From Microtetraspora sp. NBRC 13810 (GTDB lineage: Bacteria; Actinomycetota; Actinomycetes; Streptosporangiales; Streptosporangiaceae): DNA of 64,000 bases. Where the stretch lies: the NCBI RefSeq assembly GCF_030268685.1, contig NZ_BSRQ01000016.1, forward strand, positions 144,059-208,058, in the 5' to 3' direction. Each line of letters starts with the position of its first letter. Position 1 is the stretch's first letter. Of this stretch, positions 58,886-64,000 are shown one piece after another. The notes beneath the pieces are model-generated. The model was given only the letters and a program-made list of their open reading frames with translations. It was not told the origin of the DNA and did no database searches. The translations under genes were made by a program, and so were the position numbers.

Positions 58886-59464
58886 TCAGCGGGTGAGTGC
58901 TGCGGGCATCGCCCGGAGGGTGGCCGTGATGCGGATGAGGCTTGCCGATATGGCCACCAGCAGCGGCCACACCGCGCTCGATGGCATGCTCATCGCGGCG
59001 GCGAGCATGCTGGTATCCAGGGTGATGAGGGCGGTCGCGGCGACCAGCGTCGCGATGCGTGTTCGCCGGTAGGCGTGCTTCGCCCGCACGACCGTCAGCA
59101 GCGTGAGGGCGGCCCCGACCAGGACCGCGCCGTAGGCGATGCGCACGGCCAGGGGAATGGGCCAGTCCCATACCTGGGCGGACAGGAGGGTCAGCCCCCA
59201 GACCGCACCCATGAGGGGTCCGGTGGTCAGCAGCTTCAGCGCCATCCGCCGCCAGGGAGATTCCCGGACGAATGCGGCGGTGATGGTGTCGGCGTCGCCG
59301 AACTCGTCGATCGCCGCACGCGCGGCCACGTCGGGATCATGTAGCTTAGCAAGCTGGGCTTCGTAGGCCTCCTGCAGCCCGTCGGCCAGTTCCTCCATCG
59401 CCTGTGCCGGGAGCCGGTCGGCCAGGATGGCCAGCTGCGCGGCGATCAACTCGTGGCCGGCCAT
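58886..59464 (-). CDS. HAAS-type membrane protein, PadR partner
   Basis: The 192-residue protein has an N-terminal HAAS-like helical region (LADRLPAQAMEELADGLQEAYEAQLAKL, AARAAIDEFGDADTIT). About four transmembrane helices follow (VWGLTLLSAQV, IAYGAVLVGAALTLLTVV, LVAATALITLDTSMLAA, VWPLLVAISASLIRI). Such proteins are regularly encoded with PadR regulators. It overlaps the PadR gene by 19 bp. The function is unknown; a signalling or envelope role is likely. Confidence 0.8.
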   Translation of the reverse strand: MAGHELIAAQLAILADRLPAQAMEELADGLQEAYEAQLAKLHDPDVAARAAIDEFGDADTITAAFVRESPWRRMALKLLTTGPLMGAVWGLTLLSAQVWDWPIPLAVRIAYGAVLVGAALTLLTVVRAKHAYRRTRIATLVAATALITLDTSMLAAAMSMPSSAVWPLLVAISASLIRITATLRAMPAALTR

Positions 59465-59784
59465 GAACGTGCCCTCAGCGCTGCGGTGACGGCGGATGCG
59501 AACTCCTGCCAGCTGTCACGCTCGCCACCGAGCGCTGTCCGGCCCGCAGCGGTAAGGGCGTAGGTACGGCGGCGTCGTCCCCCCACCACCGACCAGCTAC
59601 CGCTGATCAGCCCGGCCCGCTCCAGCCGGTGCAGCGCGGGATAGACGGTCCCGGTCGGCAGGTCGATACGGCCATCGGTGATCTCGCGCAGCGCTTCCTT
59701 GACGGCGTAACCGTGCAGCGGCCCAGCCTCCAGCGCGGCCAGCAGCAGGCCGTCCAGATGTCCTTTGAGCGCCTCTGCCCTCAT
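59446..59784 (-). CDS. PadR family transcriptional regulator
   Basis: The 112-residue PadR protein has LKGHLDGLLLAALEAGPLHGYAVKEAL and LPTGTVYPALHRLERAGLI, then the wing GGRRRRTYALTAAGRTAL. The ATG at 59784 lies inside one of two matching inverted sequences, so it probably represses itself, its membrane partner and the divergent DUF2306-like gene. Confidence 0.92.
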   Translation of the reverse strand: MRAEALKGHLDGLLLAALEAGPLHGYAVKEALREITDGRIDLPTGTVYPALHRLERAGLISGSWSVVGGRRRRTYALTAAGRTALGGERDSWQEFASAVTAALRARSWPATS

Positions 59785-59801
59785 AGGTAGTAACGCTATA
59801 T
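59783..59801. promoter_or_regulatory. PadR operator, site 1
   Basis: ATAGGTAGTAACGCTATAT is the inverted counterpart of site 2 (matching ATAGGTAG and GCTATAT ends). It overlaps the PadR start codon. Confidence 0.6.
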
Positions 59802-59840
59802 CGGGCCTTCCTTCGCGGCAATCACCGGAGTAGCGTCCCT

Positions 59841-59859
59841 ATATAGCAACGCTACCTAT
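59841..59859. promoter_or_regulatory. PadR operator, site 2
   Basis: ATATAGCAACGCTACCTAT contains the palindrome TAGC-aac-GCTA. It is the inverted counterpart of site 1 and lies just before the DUF2306-like gene. Confidence 0.6.
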
Positions 59860-59868
59860 GGAGTGGCG

Positions 59869-60381
59869 ATGGACGAGCTCGATGTCTTCGGCATCCCGGT
59901 ACCGGACGCTGGGCCGGTGTTCTTCGCCGCCCTGGGCGTCCACGTGGCGGCCGGGCTGTGCTGTGTCGGGTGCGGCGCCGTTGCGGCCCTGTCGCTCAAG
60001 GGCGGCGCCTGGCATGTCCGGTCCGGCCGGATCTACCTGTGGGGTTTGGGAGTGGTGTGGGCGTCGATGGCGGTGCTGTCGGTGATCCGCTGGCGAGAGA
60101 ACGCCGGCCTGTTCGCTGTCGGGACGCTGGCCCTGGCCGCCGCGCTGGCCGGCTACACGATGCGCCGCCGACGGCCGGCACTGCACATCGCCGGCATGGG
60201 AGCCTCCTACATCGCGCTGCTGACCGGCTTCTACCTCGACAACGGCCCGCACTTGCCGCTGTGGGAACGGCTGCCGGGCTGGAGCCACGGGGCGTTGCCC
60301 AGCCTGGTGGGCGCGCCGTTGATCGCCCTTACTCTGTGGCGCAGACGTCCCACGCGGACCGCGAAGAAGGTGACGTCGTGA
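59869..60381 (+). CDS. DUF2306-like membrane protein
   Basis: The 170-residue protein has four or five transmembrane helices and a CCVGCG segment in the first (HVAAGLCCVGCGAVAAL). Conserved His residues lie near helix ends (GAWHVRSGRIYLW, HIAGMGASYIALLTGFYLDNG). It resembles DUF2306/DUF420-type membrane proteins, possibly heme- or redox-related. ATG 59869 follows GGAG. It is divergent from the PadR operon and shares its operator region. Confidence 0.7.
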   Translation: MDELDVFGIPVPDAGPVFFAALGVHVAAGLCCVGCGAVAALSLKGGAWHVRSGRIYLWGLGVVWASMAVLSVIRWRENAGLFAVGTLALAAALAGYTMRRRRPALHIAGMGASYIALLTGFYLDNGPHLPLWERLPGWSHGALPSLVGAPLIALTLWRRRPTRTAKKVTS

Positions 60382-60464
60382 TCATTCCTCTGATCGAAGC
60401 GGCCGAGCAGGGTCCGGCCCATGTGTGCGGGAAGGCCACGGCACCCGCGGAGTCGTGGAGGCAC

Positions 60465-61709
60465 CTACCTGGACCGGCTCCCACCGCCGACCGCTGAGCT
60501 ACGGCGCTCCACCATCAGCACGTCCCGCCAGACGCCGTGATGGCAGCCGATGCGCTCACGCGTGCCCAATACGCGGAAGCCGACCGCCTGATGCAGGGCC
60601 AGGCTCGCGGTGTTCTCACCGAAGATGCCGGACTCGATCGTCCACACCCCGGCGTCCTCACTCGCCGAGATGAACGCCTCCAGCAGCGCCCGTCCGACGC
60701 CCTGTGCCTGGCAGCCAGGGTGAACGTAGACACTGTGCTCCACCACACCCGCGTACACCGGCCTGGCCGACACGTGTGAAGCGGCCACCCAGCCCAGCAC
60801 CTCACCGGTCGCGGTATCGGCGGCCACGTAACGCAGGCGCGGCATCTTGCCAGCGGTGAAGCCCTCCCAACTCGGCACCGTGGTCTCGAAGCTGGCCTGC
60901 CCGGTGTCCAGCCCGGCCTGGTAGATGGCCAGCACCTGCTCCGCGTCGTCTTCCCGCATTGGCCGGATCTCCACCCCGGTACCCGCCGCGGGCTTGACGG
61001 CCTGGACGATCGCCGAGTGGACACCGTCGCCGTGGCCAGCGGTCAACGTGATGCGGATGCCCACGAACCCGGCCGCCGCCAGCAGTTCGCGGTACTCGCT
61101 CGCCGGCAGCGCCCCAGCCACGCACCCGATCCGCTGCTCGGCAGCCAGGCGACGGGCTGGGTCGACGTCGCCGTCGACCACCACGTCGCTCACACCGAAC
61201 CGACCGCCCGGCCGCAACACCCGGAACGCCTCCGCCAGCACCGCCGCCTTGTCGTCGGACAGATTGATCACACAGTTGGAGATGACCACGTCCACCGACC
61301 GATCCGGCAGCGGCACCCTTTCGATGCCGCCCTGCAAGAACTCGACGTTGGCCACCCCCGCTTGCTCGGCGTTGCGGCGGGCCAGCGCCAGCATGTCCGG
61401 ACTGGCATCCAGCCCGTACGCCTTGCCGGACGGACCAACCCGCCGTGCCGACAGCAGCACGTCGATGCCGCCACCTGAGCCGAGATCGAGCACGGTTTCG
61501 CCCGGACACAGGTCGGCAACCGCAACGGGGTTGCCGCAGCCCAGGCTGGCCCGCACCGCGCCGTCGGGCAGGGCGCTGGTGTCGTCATAGCCGGCGGCGC
61601 CGAAACAGCCCTCCTCGAAGGCATCCGGCCCGCAGTCGCCGACGACCTGGCCATCGGCCGCGGCCCGGGCCAGAGCAGAGTAGTGGTCGATGATCTCGTC
61701 ATTCGCCAT
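60465..61709 (-). CDS. arsM: ArsM arsenite methyltransferase fused to ArsN-like GNAT acetyltransferase
   Basis: Residues 1 to ~250 are an arsenite SAM-methyltransferase: ETVLDLGSGGGIDVLLSARRVG, SNCVINLSDDKAAVL, LRPGGRFGVSDVV, and conserved Cys in EEGCFG, SLGCGNP, SNCV and RIGCVAG. Residues ~255-414 are a GNAT acetyltransferase of the phosphinothricin/ArsN type: RPMREDDAEQVLAIYQAGLDTGQASFET, YAGVVEHSVYVHP, GVGRALLEAFI, GIFGENTASLALHQAVGFR. ArsN1 enzymes acetylate arsinothricin or related amino-acid arsenicals. The fusion would both methylate As(III) and acetylate a product. It is cotranscribed with ArsR-4 (12-bp gap). Confidence 0.9.
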   Translation of the reverse strand: MANDEIIDHYSALARAAADGQVVGDCGPDAFEEGCFGAAGYDDTSALPDGAVRASLGCGNPVAVADLCPGETVLDLGSGGGIDVLLSARRVGPSGKAYGLDASPDMLALARRNAEQAGVANVEFLQGGIERVPLPDRSVDVVISNCVINLSDDKAAVLAEAFRVLRPGGRFGVSDVVVDGDVDPARRLAAEQRIGCVAGALPASEYRELLAAAGFVGIRITLTAGHGDGVHSAIVQAVKPAAGTGVEIRPMREDDAEQVLAIYQAGLDTGQASFETTVPSWEGFTAGKMPRLRYVAADTATGEVLGWVAASHVSARPVYAGVVEHSVYVHPGCQAQGVGRALLEAFISASEDAGVWTIESGIFGENTASLALHQAVGFRVLGTRERIGCHHGVWRDVLMVERRSSAVGGGSRSR

Positions 61710-61721
61710 GACAACGCTCCT

Positions 61722-62057
61722 TCACTCACAGGTGGGCGCGCCTGGGGCGGGGTTGCCCATGACCACGTCAGCGGCGGTCGGGAAACAGCTCACGCAGTTC
61801 TCGTTTATCCGGTACAGGCTGGAGGTGCCCTGCTTCTCGACCAGCACGAACCGCACCTCGGCCAGGATCTTCAGGTGGTGCGAGACGGTGGACTGGCCCA
61901 CCCCGGACGTAGTCACTATCTCGCCCACACTCATCGGCGCGCGCCGCCGTGCCAGTAGCGACACGATCTGAATTCGCGTCGCGTCCGCCAAAGCCTTGAA
62001 CCAGCTTGCGTACTCCTCGGCCTCCGCGCGCGGCAGCAGCCCCTTATGCTCATTCAT
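61722..62057 (-). CDS. ArsR family repressor (copy 4)
   Basis: The 111-residue winged helix has WFKALADATRIQIVSLLARR, VGEIVTTSGVGQSTVSHHLKILAEVRFVLVEKQG and a C-terminal CVSC pair (ENCVSCFPTAADVV). The metal or organoarsenical site is C-terminal, unlike copies 2 and 3. This resembles repressors that regulate arsM and prefer trivalent organoarsenicals, but that preference is inferred. ATG 62057 is adjacent to a palindrome. Confidence 0.9.
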   Translation of the reverse strand: MNEHKGLLPRAEAEEYASWFKALADATRIQIVSLLARRRAPMSVGEIVTTSGVGQSTVSHHLKILAEVRFVLVEKQGTSSLYRINENCVSCFPTAADVVMGNPAPGAPTCE

Positions 62058-62062
62058 CGTCA

Positions 62063-62078
62063 ATCGACGATAGTCGAT
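62063..62078. promoter_or_regulatory. operator of the ArsR-4 / arsM operon
   Basis: ATCGAC-gata-GTCGAT has perfect 6-bp arms. It lies six bases upstream of the ArsR-4 start. Confidence 0.65.
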
Positions 62079-62123
62079 AAATGTGCAGTGCGGAAGCCGC
62101 CAGAACCACGCCCGCGTGTGCGT

Positions 62124-62155
62124 CTGCTTCCGGAATGGGTCAATTCCGGAAGCAG
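62124..62155. repeat. perfect 13-bp inverted repeat
   Basis: CTGCTTCCGGAAT (62124-62136) and ATTCCGGAAGCAG (62143-62155) enclose six bases. A third CTTCCGGAA lies at 62169-62177. It could be a terminator, a transposon end or a recombination core. Confidence 0.7.
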
Positions 62156-62207
62156 GCTCCGGGAGTGGCTTCCGGAAACACAACCCGGTCCCGAGTGGCC
62201 GCATTGC

Positions 62208-62300
62208 ATGGCTCGCACGCGGGCCGTCCTCACCGAGTACGCCACCGTGCTTGAGCGCTCACCGCTGACCGAGTCCAGCAAGAACAAGTACCACTCCCCC
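62208..62300 (+). pseudogene. possible relic of an integrase core-binding domain
   Basis: MARTRAVLTEYATVLERSP and LTESSKNKYHS look like the SAM-like N-terminal domain of tyrosine recombinases. After about 31 residues the frame loses any resemblance. The strand is opposite to the integrase fragment that follows. The rest of 62058-62541 holds only the operator and inverted repeat listed separately. Confidence 0.35.
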
Positions 62301-62541
62301 GCCAGGGTGGTCCCTCTCCCCGGCCGGGGGAGCCGCGGGGTCCGAAGTTGCAATGAGAACCGCCCACTCAGAGGCATCCGACACCAACATCCCTCCAAGC
62401 GTGCGCTGCTACCGGGCGCCAGCCGAGCAGGCAGGCCTCAGATGCACTTCATATCTGGGCGCATCACCCCTGCCCGCAGGGCCCTCTCCAATGGAAAAGG
62501 ACGGTCCGCAACGGCAAGGAGGCAGGTCTACCTCGCGGGCG

Positions 62542-62844
62542 TCAACGTGGCTCTGTTGCTGATGGCAGGTGAATCAACGAACCACCGCCCGCCTCAGGCC
62601 TGTCGTCTGCTCTGGGCCGGGCGGTACGGCGTCCCGGCGGGGCCAGTGGCGGCGCCGGCAAGGGCTGCACCGCGAGCAGAGCGGCGGTCGCCTCCGCTGC
62701 GGCTGCGGCGGCTTCGGGGTAGACGCTGGTGTAGGTGTCGCGGGTGAACGCCGACGAGGTGTGCCCGAGCGTTTCCTGCACAATCTTGATGTCCACCCCG
62801 GCGGCGAGCATGGCGGTGGCCGCTCCGTGGCGCAGGTCATGCGT
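62542..62844 (-). pseudogene. C-terminal fragment of a second tyrosine integrase
   Basis: The last 100 codons read HDLRHGAATAMLAAGVDIKI, VQETLGHTSSAFTRDTYTSV and YPE: boxes with His, Arg, His and the nucleophile Tyr, closely resembling the integrase at 43243. Homology stops at 62844, exactly where the group II intron begins. The upstream two thirds of the gene must lie beyond the intron or be lost. It marks the right end of the island. Confidence 0.85.
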
Positions 62845-63441
62845 GCGCCGTGAGGCGCAGTGATTCGAGCGGAGGTGAGAGACCTTCGCCGCCGAACCCG
62901 TCGCAGCGGGACGGTGGAGCTGAGGGCAGCCTGAGCCGGGTGATGCCGGGGAGGGTGGGAGCAGCCCTGACAACGCCGGAACGGGCCAGCACTGCCAGAT
63001 GGCCCGGGTTCGGCAAGCGGGATGGAGAGGAGTACGCGAGGAACCGGCGTGTGACAGCCCCTTAATGCGACACCGGCTCGAAACCTGGTGGATCAGGGCC
63101 GGGAGCGGTGCGTATCCGCCCCGCGCATATGTGTGGGTGGACAACTCCCGCGGTGGTGGGCATGAGCTGCCGGGGAGGCTGCGAGGAAGGTCTGCGGCGT
63201 ACTCGCAGCGATACCGCAGGGGCATAGTCGGGCTCCTCCTTCGTCGAGCGAATCACTGTGAACACGGGAACCGTCTGGATCTCGCCCTGCCGCCCGCCGC
63301 CAACGGGGCCGGCCGGGGCTGGGCGCATCGACCGCCGATCGGTCCGGGACGGGGCGGAGCCGCCGTAGTACTCCGAGGCCGGGAGAGCCGGTCACATGGG
63401 GAAGGGCGGCAGCAGTTTCGAGAAGAGATGTGGAGGCTGCA

Positions 63442-63873
63442 ATGCCGAAAGACGCGTCCCCGAATGGGGACGCCTGGCCGCAGGCGGTCCCGATGGGGCC
63501 ACGGCGGCGGGTATCGGAGATGCAGGCCAAGCTTCACCGTTGGGCGGTGGCCGATTCCGGCCGCCGGTTCGATGACCTGTTCAACCTCGTGCACGACCCG
63601 GCGACGCTGCTGGTGGCGTTCGACCGGGTCGCGGGCAACCGGGGCGCCGGCACTCCCGGCGTGGACGGCCTGACGGTCGCCGCCGTCGAGGAGCAGGTGG
63701 GCGTCTCGGGCTTCCTGGACGACCTGCGTGCCCAGCTCAAGACGGGCGCGTTCCGACCGCTGCCGGTGAGGGAACGCAAGATTCCCAAGCCGGGCGGATC
63801 GGGAAAGGTTCGCGCGCTGGGCATCCCCCGGATCGCGGACCGGGTCGTGCAGGCGGCACTCAAGCTGGTGCTG
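63442..63873 (+). pseudogene. ltrA: group II intron reverse transcriptase/maturase, N-terminal part, IS-interrupted
   Basis: From ATG 63442 the frame encodes RRFDDLFNLVHDPATLLVAF, DRVAGNRGAGTPGVDGLTV, FRPLPVRERKIPKPGGSGKV and RALGIPRIADRVVQAALKLVL. This is the start of LtrA-type reverse transcriptases (RT-0 to RT-2). The expected continuation EPIFE is replaced by IS sequence after 63873. The frame then runs on through the IS to the window end as a meaningless fusion. The YXDD active site is absent, so it is inactive unless the IS is removed. Confidence 0.85.
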
Positions 63874-64000
63874 GGGGCATTCCCCCTTGAACGAGGACAC
63901 CTCGAAGACTGGATCTTGAGGTCCAGGGGAAGAGATGTTCCTGATGGTGATGAAGAACTACCCACCCGAGTTCAAGGCCGACGCGGTGGCGTTGGTGTTG
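63872..64000 (+). mobile_element. IS element (IS3-like), left end
   Basis: The sequence leaves reverse transcriptase homology at about 63873. It starts with a GGGGG-catt-CCCCC hairpin and then TTGAACGAGGACACC, a probable terminal inverted repeat, followed by a transposase start. The right end lies outside the window. Confidence 0.65.
63935..64000 (+). CDS. IS3-type transposase OrfA, 5' end
   Basis: ATG 63935 with AGGGGAAG upstream encodes MFLMVMKNYPPEFKADAVAL and continues off the window. KNYPPEFKADAVAL is the typical start of the IS3-family OrfA helix-turn-helix protein. ATGs at 63944 and 63950 are alternatives. Confidence 0.65.
   Translation, partial: MFLMVMKNYPPEFKADAVALVL

Larger units (their letters stand above)
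62844..64000 (+). mobile_element. group II intron (5' end to interrupted RT, partial)
   Basis: The consensus 5' end GTGCGCC with a following hairpin (GTGCGCCGTGAGGCGCAG) sits precisely at the integrase disruption point. About 600 bp without convincing coding frames follow, as expected for intron RNA domains I-III. Then comes a reverse transcriptase frame in the domain IV position. It is inserted antisense to the integrase gene. The 3' end is not in the window because an IS interrupts the intron near 63873. Confidence 0.75.

Noticed and set aside
61017..61590. Plus-strand frames over arsM
   Set aside because: They lie entirely antisense to a gene with clear catalytic motifs and have no recognisable domain.

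Overview
The window is high-GC DNA with near-total G/C at third codon positions. It carries several families typical of filamentous actinomycetes: a DUF397/XRE-DUF5753/HATPase triad, a DUF574-type SAM methyltransferase, streptogrisin, a DUF5753 regulator, and sugar ABC importers without their own ATPase. A member of the Streptosporangiales (Nonomuraea, Streptosporangium or a relative) is the most likely source. This is an inference from gene content.

Layout. (1) 1-9.9 kb is chromosomal housekeeping and accessory sequence: the 3' part of a WXG100-like, proline-rich polymorphic toxin with a kinase-like C-terminus and a small overlapping partner; a secreted beta-propeller protein; a PGPGW membrane protein; a decayed CBM2 relic; a DUF1445 protein; two small coupled genes; a luciferase-like monooxygenase; a LysR regulator; and a secreted streptogrisin protease. 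(2) 10-19.2 kb is a beta-glucan utilisation locus: a GH55-type enzyme, a lipoprotein binding protein, two permeases, a LacI regulator and a GH3 beta-glucosidase. Five near-identical 14-bp palindromes (core GAGAGCGCTCTC) tie it together. (3) 19.2-24.5 kb holds a two-component system, a serine hydrolase, a TetR regulator, and a scar where an ABC-transporter tail abuts an aldo/keto reductase relic. (4) 24.5-31.7 kb is a tightly packed five-gene minus-strand operon: zinc-ribbon SDR, leucine-rich-repeat protein, ankyrin protein, MoxR-type AAA ATPase and VWA-like metallopeptidase. I consider it the best candidate for a poorly described system. (5) 31.7-42.7 kb: a tRNA-like gene, a methyltransferase, a Ser/Thr kinase, glpF-glpK, a TetR/amidohydrolase/YqeB-like group, a PhoX-like phosphatase, a broken siderophore-binding protein gene and a flavoprotein.

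(6) From tRNA-Met at 42.74 kb to the end is a genomic island. It starts with a tyrosine integrase between the tRNA and a diverged copy of a tRNA 3' half plus flank at 45.66-45.74 kb. The DUF397/XRE/ATP-binding triad follows, then an arsenic island (49-62 kb): four separate ArsR regulators, three FAD-dependent oxidoreductases, two ArsC, an ArsR-ArsC fusion, an aquaporin, a TauE/SafE permease, and an ArsM methyltransferase fused to an ArsN-like GNAT acetyltransferase. No ArsB or Acr3 pump is visible. The island ends in a nested wreck: the C-terminal part of a second integrase is cut by a group II intron, whose reverse transcriptase is in turn interrupted by an IS element that runs off the window.

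How the parts work together: the 10-19 kb locus would import and hydrolyse beta-1,3-gluco-oligosaccharides under LacI control. The island would reduce arsenate (ArsC), let arsenite out through a channel (aquaporin), methylate it and acetylate organoarsenicals (ArsM-ArsN), and possibly oxidise trivalent organoarsenicals (flavoproteins). Each of these transcription units appears to have its own ArsR.
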